Positions 1 to 4,781 of a stretch of 5,151 nt of DNA are shown piece by piece; the stretch's first letter is position 1; every line of letters begins with the position of its first letter. Below the pieces are notes generated by a model that ran no database searches, was not told where the DNA came from, and was given only the letters and a program-made list of their open reading frames with translations. The stretch comes from an uncultured Clostridia bacterium (GTDB lineage: Bacteria > Bacillota > Clostridia > Peptostreptococcales > Acidaminobacteraceae), in assembly GCA_937880545.1 (NCBI GenBank), contig CALFKA010000074.1, positions 1-5,151 on the forward strand, given 5' to 3'. The position numbers and the translations under genes were made by a program.

Positions 1-26
1 GATATACCGTTTTTTCAATCTCTTCA
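1..26. repeat. Left arm of a 26-bp perfect inverted repeat
   Basis: Bases 1-26 are the exact reverse complement of bases 261-286, with a six-base T or A run inside each arm. The arms are separated by 234 bp. The window begins at the first base of the arm, so the repeat may extend further left and its true end is not visible. Possible explanations are the ends of a small non-autonomous element, the borders of an invertible segment, or two inverted copies of a short gene fragment. The sequence does not decide between them. No target-site duplication can be checked. Confidence 0.85.
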
Positions 27-114
27 TTGCAAAAAAAAGGGTGTTTAGAGAGAATCGGATCTAAGAAGACCGGAAAATGGATTGTCTTTAAAATAGTTTC
101 GCATTATAGTCATC

Positions 115-168
115 TAACCCGGCACCCTGAATGCCGGGTTAAATGTCGGGTTAAAAAGGAGATATAAT
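115..168 (+). promoter_or_regulatory. Orphan promoter/operator array: one inverted and two tandem repeats before TATAAT
   Basis: TAACCCGGCA (115-124) and TGCCGGGTTA (132-141) form a perfect 10-bp stem with a 7-nt loop. The right half is then repeated once more with a 12-nt period: TGCCGGGTTAAA at 132-143 and TGTCGGGTTAAA at 144-155. A perfect TATAAT -10 hexamer follows at 163-168. No good -35 box is seen, because the repeats occupy that region. The layout of two tandem 12-nt units just upstream of TATAAT plus one inverted unit resembles the operator at 344-393. The unit GTCGGGTTAAAA also resembles GTTGGGAATAAA (8 of 12 positions). I infer a regulator-bound promoter whose gene has been lost. 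The stem is not followed by a T tract, so it is not a typical terminator. Confidence 0.5.
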
Positions 169-315
169 TTAACTTTAGAAAAAATAATTTCAGAACAGAA
201 TTTTGTAAAAGATGTGGAACAAGCGGTTTTTCAGCAAAGCAGTAGAAATAAAAAAACAATTGAAGAGATTGAAAAAACGGTATATCAGGGATTTTGGAGC
301 TTCGGCAAAAACTAA
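169..315 (+). pseudogene. Start-less 48-codon ORF, probably a decayed small gene or fragment
   Basis: A reading frame of 48 sense codons ends at TAA (313-315). It reads LTLEKIISEQNFVKD and continues through EEIEKTVYQGFWSFGKN. AGGAG at 157-161 is spaced seven bases from codon 169-171, which is TTA rather than ATG, GTG or TTG. No alternative start lies in frame before the stop at 115-117. The composition (acidic, then KK, then an aromatic tail) looks like real protein, possibly helical, but I do not recognise the family. It may be a small gene that lost its start codon, the tail of a larger gene, or chance. The right arm of the inverted repeat lies within it. Confidence 0.35.
261..286. repeat. 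Right arm of the 26-bp perfect inverted repeat
   Basis: This is the exact reverse complement of bases 1-26. It lies inside the start-less reading frame at 169-315, where it codes for the residues EEIEKTVY. The minus strand of the left arm can be read in the same frame to give the same residues, so the two arms could be copies of one coding fragment in opposite orientation. Confidence 0.85.
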
Positions 316-343
316 AAACCAGATTAATCGTTGTCAACAACAA

Positions 344-393
344 TTATTCCCAACTTTATTCCCAACTTAAGGTATAATTACGTTGGGAATAAA
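344..393 (+). promoter_or_regulatory. Promoter and operator array of the AlbA_2/GHKL gene
   Basis: Two direct copies of TTATTCCCAACT lie at 344-355 and 356-367. A perfect TATAAT follows at 373-378. An inverted copy, GTTGGGAATAAA, lies at 382-393, so the -10 box is bracketed by opposed half-sites. The region 17 bases upstream of TATAAT falls inside the tandem repeats and is a poor -35 box. A TTGTCA at 331-336 is too far away to serve as one. The layout suggests that a dimeric DNA-binding protein controls the promoter. The encoded protein, which ends in a winged helix, is the obvious candidate, giving autoregulation. The repeats are seen directly; protein binding is inferred. Confidence 0.7.
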
Positions 394-396
394 AAC

Positions 397-402
397 GAGG
401 GG
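397..402 (+). promoter_or_regulatory. Ribosome binding site that decides the start at 410
   Basis: GAGGGG is separated by seven bases from ATG 410-412. A possible in-frame TTG at 383 has no such site and lies inside the operator half-site, so 410 is the better start. Confidence 0.75.
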
Positions 403-409
403 TACTACT

Positions 410-1801
410 ATGAACATCAAAGAAAAAGTCCTTGAATTATGTGAATACTCAGATGAACAAGAGTGGTTTGAATTTAAAGAGAACTGGTTTGAACCAGAAG
501 TATTAGGTGAATATATCTCTGCACTTTCTAATGCCGCTGCATTTCACCATCAGAAATATGCATATTTTATTTGGGGAGTAAGCGATGAATCACACGAGAT
601 AGTCGGCACAACATTTAATCAGTATAAACATATAAAAAACGAACCGTACCAGAACCAATTAGCTCGAAATTTATCACCTAGTATCAATTTCTCTTTTGAA
701 GAAACTGAAATTAATGAGAAACGTATCGTAGTTCTTGTGATTCCTGCAGCAGAGGAATTGCCAACATCTTATAAAGACAAGCGATTTATTCGTATTGGAT
801 CGTCCAAAGCAAATTTGAGAGATTATCCTAAACGCGAAATACATCTTTTTAAAATCCTGGATGGTCGAGTTGAAACCATAGAGACTATACCAGCAAAATA
901 TCAGGACTTAACCTTCTCCAAATTATTTGGTTATTACGGTTCCAGGGGAATTATTTTAAAGGAGGAAACCTTTGTAAAAAATCTAGGATTGAGGACGGTA
1001 TCAGGCGAATATAATTTATTAGCACAGCTTCTTTCTGATGATTCGCATTTTCCACTTCGAATTTCATTGTTTGAGGGTAAAACAAAAGGATCAAATTTAT
1101 TTTCTGTGCGTGAATTTGGTAACAACTGTTTACTATATACTCTTGATGATCTATTGCGCTATGGAGATGTTCTAAACTTAATTCAGGCGGATGAGACAAA
1201 TCGAGTTGTAGAACGAAAGGATGTTCCTCTGTTTGATAGCAAAGCTTTTCGAGAAGCGATAATTAATGCAGTGCTTCATAACTATTGGGTTGGAGGAAAT
1301 GAACCTATGATATCAGTATTCTCAGATCGAATAGAAATTTTATCAAGAGGGACACTTGCTCCAGCACAGACTATGGAAGGCTTTTATCAAGGAGAATCAA
1401 TTCCTGTAAATGATAAGCTTTCGGAAATCTTCTTGCAGCTGCATATCAGTGAAAAATCTGGTAGAGGAGTCCCGAAAATTATCGAGACATATGGGAAGGA
1501 TGCGTTTTCATTCAGAGAAAACTCGATTGTTGTAACAATTCCGTTTAATAGGATTCAGACAGTTGGGAATAAAGTAGGGAATAAAGTTGGGGATATTGAT
1601 ATAAGAAAGAAACTAAACCCTCGAAGACAGAGAATTTTGTCTGAGATGCGAGATAATCCGAATATCACAATTGCAGAATTAGCTTTATTAATCTCGGTTA
1701 GTGATACTGCAATAGAGAACAACATATCATTTCTTCGTAATAATGGATTTATAGAAAGAATCGGTTCGAAAAAAACTGGGTATTGGAAAGTTCTTGATTG
1801 A
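410..1801 (+). CDS. AlbA_2 (Schlafen-type) / GHKL ATPase-like protein with C-terminal winged helix
   Basis: The 463-aa protein has the architecture often mislabelled as a RecG-like helicase or transcriptional regulator, but it has no helicase motifs. Residues about 14-135 form an AlbA_2 domain, with E18, E21 and K23 in EWFEFKE, the helix ISALSNAAA (36-44) and the strand YFIWGVSD (52-59). Residues about 230-375 form an HATPase_c_4-like GHKL domain. It shows an N-box FREAIINAVLHN (280-291), a G1-like SDRIEILSRG (305-314) and a glycine-rich SGRGVP (350-355). Residues 385-394 are the repeat VGNKVGNKVG. Residues 402-463 look like a winged helix, ending in the typical IERIGSKKTGYWKVL. Known family roles are uncertain; DNA or RNA binding, ATP-dependent regulation and defence have all been considered. 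The gene is AT-rich compared with the operon downstream and stands alone, which suggests acquisition. It is probably autoregulated through the 344-393 repeats. Confidence 0.85.
   Translation: MNIKEKVLELCEYSDEQEWFEFKENWFEPEVLGEYISALSNAAAFHHQKYAYFIWGVSDESHEIVGTTFNQYKHIKNEPYQNQLARNLSPSINFSFEETEINEKRIVVLVIPAAEELPTSYKDKRFIRIGSSKANLRDYPKREIHLFKILDGRVETIETIPAKYQDLTFSKLFGYYGSRGIILKEETFVKNLGLRTVSGEYNLLAQLLSDDSHFPLRISLFEGKTKGSNLFSVREFGNNCLLYTLDDLLRYGDVLNLIQADETNRVVERKDVPLFDSKAFREAIINAVLHNYWVGGNEPMISVFSDRIEILSRGTLAPAQTMEGFYQGESIPVNDKLSEIFLQLHISEKSGRGVPKIIETYGKDAFSFRENSIVVTIPFNRIQTVGNKVGNKVGDIDIRKKLNPRRQRILSEMRDNPNITIAELALLISVSDTAIENNISFLRNNGFIERIGSKKTGYWKVLD
1562..1597 (+). repeat. Intragenic 12-nt tandem repeat coding for VGNK
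   Basis: There are three units of 12 nt: GTTGGGAATAAA (1562-1573), GTAGGGAATAAA (1574-1585) and a degenerate GTTGGGGATATT (1586-1597). They are in codon phase and give VGNK, VGNK and VGDI. The first unit is identical to the operator half-site at 382-393. The repeat lies in the linker between the GHKL domain and the winged helix. Changes in unit number would keep the frame and would alter only linker length. Confidence 0.85.
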
Positions 1802-1845
1802 CATAATACGAATATTAAACGATAACGAAGACCAGATAATGAAGC

Positions 1846-1908
1846 TTGGAAAAAATTAAACTGAGCACTACATTAGAATTTCTAGGGGAGGTGCGTTCGT
1901 TTGAATGA
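1846..1908 (+). pseudogene. Possible remnant of a gene's 3' end
   Basis: The frame reads LEKIKLSTTLEFLGEVRSFE and stops at TGA 1906-1908. Two stops in the same frame lie immediately upstream (TAA 1837-1839 and TGA 1840-1842), and no ribosome binding site precedes the TTG at 1846. The stop overlaps the TTG start of the next small ORF, an arrangement typical of translationally coupled genes. I infer that this could be the last codons of a gene whose body was deleted. The evidence is weak and chance is possible. Confidence 0.2.
1885..1893 (+). promoter_or_regulatory. Strong ribosome binding site before TTG 1901
   Basis: GGGGAGGTG ends seven bases before TTG 1901-1903. It is one of the two best Shine-Dalgarno matches in the window and is the main reason for considering the following small ORF real. 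The ATG at 1905 opens a frame of only six codons and is not a credible alternative. Confidence 0.6.
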
Positions 1909-2059
1909 GTATATTGAGAGATTAGAAAAACATTTTTTTATAGAAAACGGCTTTCTGTTGCGCTTCAGCTATATTACACCATCGAGGCGGAGGGCTTTCC
2001 TTTATTTTTCAACGAAATTCGAAGGTTTTCACGATGATTCATTTGGTGTTTTTCTTTAA
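1901..2059 (+). CDS. Hypothetical 52-aa protein, possibly truncated
   Basis: The frame starts MNEYIERLEKHFFIENGF and ends DDSFGVFL at TAA 2057-2059. Only the upstream GGGGAGGTG and the TTG at ideal spacing support it. The sequence has an amphipathic start, an RRR cluster near residue 30, and is rich in phenylalanine (10 of 52). No signal peptide, clear membrane segment or known domain is recognised. Phenylalanine richness can come from T-rich DNA alone, so it is weak evidence. It may be the N-terminal part of a larger gene whose remainder was lost, since AT-rich non-coding DNA follows directly. The 3' end lies in the left arm of the hairpin at 2044-2104. Confidence 0.35.
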   Translation: MNEYIERLEKHFFIENGFLLRFSYITPSRRRAFLYFSTKFEGFHDDSFGVFL

Positions 2060-2104
2060 TAAAGAGCTGGTAGTTTTTTCGAGGGAAACCGGTAAAAAAC
2101 ACCA
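2044..2104. other. Long hairpin with 10-bp perfect outer stem
   Basis: TGGTGTTTTT (2044-2053) is the reverse complement of AAAAACACCA (2095-2104). Inside, CTGGT (2067-2071) can pair with ACCGG (2088-2092), with one G-U pair, and GTTTTTT (2073-2079) can alternatively pair with AAAAAAC (2094-2100). The outer stem starts within the small ORF's last codons and is followed by TATTTT on the plus strand. It might act as a weak terminator or a switchable leader structure, but poly-A/poly-T tracts make chance pairing likely. Confidence 0.3.
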
Positions 2105-2167
2105 TATTTTGCCCGAATAAGTTATTTTTTGGTAGAAAATATTTTTAGCGCTCTCTCTACCTTAGAT

Positions 2168-2211
2168 TTGGCAAGGGATTGTGACATCGCAATTAACTCT
2201 TCGGGTATATA
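2168..2211 (+). promoter_or_regulatory. Tentative promoter region of the thiol operon
   Basis: TTGGCA (2168-2173) is a good -35 match, but only poor -10 candidates (around 2191-2198) lie 17-20 bases downstream. TATATA (2206-2211) is a better -10 box, with GTGACA (2181-2186) at 19-bp spacing as a possible -35. Neither pair is convincing. A promoter is expected here because the composition changes and the operon starts at 2237. Confidence 0.25.
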
Positions 2212-2223
2212 GAAGTATATGCT

Positions 2224-2229
2224 GGAGGG
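2224..2229 (+). promoter_or_regulatory. Ribosome binding site that decides the start at 2237
   Basis: GGAGGG is seven bases before ATG 2237-2239. An in-frame ATG at 2219 lies just upstream of this site and has no comparable purine tract of its own. Starting there would place the site inside the coding region. Confidence 0.8.
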
Positions 2230-2236
2230 AAATTTT

Positions 2237-3487
2237 ATGAAGCGATTTAACAGAAATAACCTGCCTCAATACTTTCATGAGGCGCAGAAGCCGGATCACA
2301 GTCTGGGGCTCGAGATCGAAAACCTGCTCCTGGATGAAGAGTACCGCTGGGTACCATTTGAAGTCCTGCACGATATTTTCTCTGAATTGGTGGAAGATGG
2401 CTGGCGTCCTGTCTTGATCGACGGGGAACTTCTGGGCGCTGAAAAAGGCAGCTGGAATCTTTCTCTCGAGCCGGGCAGTCAGCTTGAATTGAGTCTTCTC
2501 CCGGTGGAGAAGATAAAGCACATCGGCAGAGAGTACAAAGAATTCATGTATGAGCTTTTGCCGCGTCTGCATGAAAGAGAGCTGGGTCTTTACTCACTGG
2601 GCTATCAGCCTCTCACTCCACTGGAGAATATCAAAATCATTAAAAAGCAACGCTATGCGTGGATGTATGAGCACTTCGCTTCATTAGGCGGGGCCGGTCA
2701 TCATATGATGAAAGCGACGGCAGCGACCCAAGTTTCTCTCGATTTCTCAAGTGAAGAAGACTTTGCGCAAAAGCTTCGGCTTACCGGCCTTCTCTCACCC
2801 TACCTAAGTGTACTGTTTGACAATAGCGCATTGAGGGAAGGAAAGCCTTTGAAGGAGAGACTCTGGCGCCATACTATTTGGAAAAAAACAGATCCAATGA
2901 GAAGCGGCATCCTCCCGGGAAGCTTGGAAGAACATTTCACTTATCAGGGTGTCATCGACGACATCCTGGGGAAAGATCCGATCCTCTACAGTGAACATGG
3001 AGTACTCAAACTCTCCGGTGGAAAGACGTCAGGAGAACTCTTCCCGCAGCAGATGGACATAGAAGAGTGGGAGCATCTCCTGAGCATGTTTTTTTATGAT
3101 GTGCGCGTGAGAACGTACCTGGAAGTTCGCATGATGGATTCGCTTCCACTCCCGCTGATTTTAAGTGCTGTTGCCATGCTAAAAGGCCTCATCTACAATA
3201 AAGAGGCGCTACTTGATGCGACGGAACTTCTGCTAAATGACCGGAAAGAGACGCCTGATGTCGTAAAAAGGGTAATGGAAGAAGGGCTTCGTGGCAGGAC
3301 AAAGGAAATCCTTCGCCAGCTGATCATCTATGCCGGACGATCTCTCGAGAAAGAAGCCAAATATCTTGCAGGAGCGGTAGCGCTCGTAGAAAACGAAGAA
3401 AACCTGAGCGATCAACTAAAACGATACTATCAGACGGAGGGACTCGATGCCCTCAAGCGACGGGAGGTGAAGCTTGAATTCCTTTAA
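2237..3487 (+). CDS. Glutamate-cysteine ligase, GCS2 family
   Basis: The 416-aa protein should join L-glutamate through its gamma-carboxyl to L-cysteine with ATP, giving gamma-glutamylcysteine in the cytoplasm. Diagnostic segments of the GCS2 (plant/proteobacterial/EgtA-like) family are visible: GLEIEN (24-29) with the paired acidic residues, SLEPGSQLELSLLP (76-89), the TAATQVSLDF strand (161-170), FDNSAL (194-199), RHTIW (211-215) and RTYLEVRMMDSLP (292-304). Length is normal for a single-domain ligase, with no fused ATP-grasp domain as in GshF. The 3' end overlaps the next gene, a ligase, by 14 bp, which fits consecutive steps in one pathway. The substrate could differ from cysteine, since the family also includes other glutamate amidoligases, but the motif set favours gamma-Glu-Cys formation. 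Composition is more G+C-rich than the left half. Confidence 0.85.
   Translation: MKRFNRNNLPQYFHEAQKPDHSLGLEIENLLLDEEYRWVPFEVLHDIFSELVEDGWRPVLIDGELLGAEKGSWNLSLEPGSQLELSLLPVEKIKHIGREYKEFMYELLPRLHERELGLYSLGYQPLTPLENIKIIKKQRYAWMYEHFASLGGAGHHMMKATAATQVSLDFSSEEDFAQKLRLTGLLSPYLSVLFDNSALREGKPLKERLWRHTIWKKTDPMRSGILPGSLEEHFTYQGVIDDILGKDPILYSEHGVLKLSGGKTSGELFPQQMDIEEWEHLLSMFFYDVRVRTYLEVRMMDSLPLPLILSAVAMLKGLIYNKEALLDATELLLNDRKETPDVVKRVMEEGLRGRTKEILRQLIIYAGRSLEKEAKYLAGAVALVENEENLSDQLKRYYQTEGLDALKRREVKLEFL
3462..3470 (+). promoter_or_regulatory. Ribosome binding site inside the ligase gene, before TTG 3474
   Basis: GGGAGGTGA lies within the last codons of the upstream gene and just before TTG 3474-3476. 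It supports the TTG start and, with the 14-bp overlap, indicates translational coupling. Confidence 0.8.
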
Positions 3488-4781
3488 AGCGGAAGAGCGA
3501 TTTGTCGAGACAGTTCTACGCGATGTCGAGACATACAGAAAAGACCATGAATGGATGAAAGAAGAAGTGCTTCGATCAGAAGCTTATTATAAAGGAAAAC
3601 CTGTCCCGTTTCTCTATATGCCGCGGCTCATTACCCCTTGGCAGCTCGAGGACTTCCGCTCCATTGTAAAAAAAAGCAATGGCATTTTTGAAAAGGTCAT
3701 TCAGCGCTATGAAAACGACGCTCGCTATCGGGCGGCCTTTGCTTTTCCCAAGCTGATGGAGGAGTTGATTCTCCTACCTACACCCCTCGAGTGGTCCATT
3801 CCCATGGCCCGTTATGACATCTTCTACCGAGGCAAGGGGGACTTTACCTTTTGTGAGATAAACACCGATGGGACAAGCGCCATGAATGAGGACAGGACAT
3901 TTGCTGAGATTATGTTGAGGAGCAAGGCGGGAGCGATTCTCGCCCCCATGGATCCCAAGCCTTTTGAGCTCTTTCACAGCTGGGTTGACTCATTTATCGG
4001 GCATTTTGGAGAAGGTGAATTGAAGCGTGTTGCCATCTTAGATATCGGCAAACTCGAAGATAACTTTGAGTTTCTGCGCTTTCGTGACACTTTCCGAGAA
4101 GCCGGCATTTCATGTGACCTGGCCAATCCGGAGGATCTCATCTTTGATGGAGAGTGGCTCACCCAAAATGGCGAGCGGGTGGATGCTATCTACCGACGCC
4201 TGGTGACAAGCGATTTCTTCCGAGACCTTGAAGATCATATGCACCTTGTGGAGGCGATGCAAACAGGTAAGACCGTCTGGGTCGGTCCCATCAAGACACA
4301 GATTATACACAATAAGCGCATCTTCTATGTGCTCCATCTGGAGGAATTCTCAGATATGTTCACAGAGGAAGAAAATGCATTTATCAAAACGCATATCCCC
4401 TTTACCACAGAGCTGAAAAAAGAGATGATCACGGATGAATTCCTCGATGAAAAGGATCATTGGCTTCTCAAACCACCGGACTACTACGCTGCCAAAGGAG
4501 TGATTGCCGGAAGGAAGGCAAGTAGAGAAGAGTGGAAAGCCGCAATGGAAAAAGGAGCGGACGAAGGAGTGCTTCTGCAGCGCTTTGCCGAGGTCCCGAC
4601 GTTTCGCTGTGTGGACTTCGATGCCGAGGGAGATACCGATCTCTATCACCATGTAACAGGACTCTTTGTCTACAACGGGGAGTTTGCTGGAGTCTTTTCA
4701 CGCGCCGGGCTTCAGGAAATGATTGCGGAGCAGTACGGCGCAAGGACGCTACCGACTTATGGAGTGAAAGATGTGGAGTGA
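3474..4781 (+). CDS. Circularly permuted ATP-grasp amide ligase (glutathionylspermidine synthase-like)
   Basis: The 435-aa protein belongs by motif to the circularly permuted ATP-grasp ligases related to the synthetase domain of glutathionylspermidine synthase. The sequence shows RYDIF (113-117), the metal/ATP-binding-type motif CEINTDGTSAMNED (127-140), DAIYRR (237-242), HNKRIF (279-284), the lysine strand WLLKPPDYYAAKGV (330-343) and EGVLLQRF (364-371). Enzymes of this fold activate a carboxylate as acyl-phosphate and couple it to an amine. Next to a glutamate-cysteine ligase, the likely substrate is gamma-glutamylcysteine, and the added group could be glycine, another amino acid or an amine. 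It is not related in sequence to classical GshB. A TTG start is used, and the 3' end overlaps the next gene by 11 bp. The fold and ligase class are well supported; the product is inferred. Confidence 0.75.
   Translation: MNSFKAEERFVETVLRDVETYRKDHEWMKEEVLRSEAYYKGKPVPFLYMPRLITPWQLEDFRSIVKKSNGIFEKVIQRYENDARYRAAFAFPKLMEELILLPTPLEWSIPMARYDIFYRGKGDFTFCEINTDGTSAMNEDRTFAEIMLRSKAGAILAPMDPKPFELFHSWVDSFIGHFGEGELKRVAILDIGKLEDNFEFLRFRDTFREAGISCDLANPEDLIFDGEWLTQNGERVDAIYRRLVTSDFFRDLEDHMHLVEAMQTGKTVWVGPIKTQIIHNKRIFYVLHLEEFSDMFTEEENAFIKTHIPFTTELKKEMITDEFLDEKDHWLLKPPDYYAAKGVIAGRKASREEWKAAMEKGADEGVLLQRFAEVPTFRCVDFDAEGDTDLYHHVTGLFVYNGEFAGVFSRAGLQEMIAEQYGARTLPTYGVKDVE

Larger units (their letters stand above)
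1802..2236. other. AT-rich stretch with no certain gene
   Basis: This 435-bp stretch separates the AlbA_2 gene from the thiol operon. It holds a possible 20-codon gene remnant (1846-1908), a possible 52-aa ORF (1901-2059), two potential hairpins (2044-2104 and 2131-2161) and weak promoter-like sequence before 2237. No convincing terminator for the upstream gene, no tRNA and no recognisable riboswitch is seen. Its A+T content and homopolymer runs match the left half better than the right half. Confidence 0.6.

Noticed and set aside
115..141. Perfect 10-bp stem as a Rho-independent terminator
   Set aside because: No T tract follows, and the right half of the stem is repeated in tandem next to a TATAAT, which fits an operator better.
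110..343. A 77-codon minus-strand frame
   Set aside because: It is antisense to the 169-315 frame, its LTRHLTRH segment is only the translated repeat array, and no good ribosome binding site precedes it.
212..370. A 52-codon plus-strand frame starting at ATG 212, rich in lysine and arginine and ending in LFPTLFPT
   Set aside because: There is no ribosome binding site. It overlaps the better-supported frame at 169-315 and runs through the operator repeats, whose translation gives the LFPT repeat. It is best seen as a by-product of A-rich DNA.
344..393. CRISPR-like array
   Set aside because: Units are only 12 nt, contiguous, without spacers, and one is inverted.
383..409. Upstream TTG start for the AlbA_2 gene
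   Set aside because: The TTG lies in an operator half-site directly after the -10 box, with no ribosome binding site. ATG 410 has GAGGGG at ideal spacing.
410..1801. Annotation as an ATP-dependent DNA helicase RecG-like protein
   Set aside because: No Walker A, DEAD-type or other helicase motifs are present. The label comes from database transfer in this family.
2131..2161. Hairpin GGTAGA / TCTACC with a 19-nt loop
   Set aside because: A six-base stem with a long AT-rich loop is expected by chance in such DNA. There is no T tract or conserved context to support it.
2219..2236. Upstream ATG start for the glutamate-cysteine ligase
   Set aside because: The clear ribosome binding site lies downstream of this ATG and fits ATG 2237. 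The six extra residues are not typical of the family.
3474..4781. Classical glutathione synthetase GshB
   Set aside because: The motif order and the CEINTDGTSAMNED segment fit the permuted ATP-grasp/glutathionylspermidine synthase-like group, not GshB.
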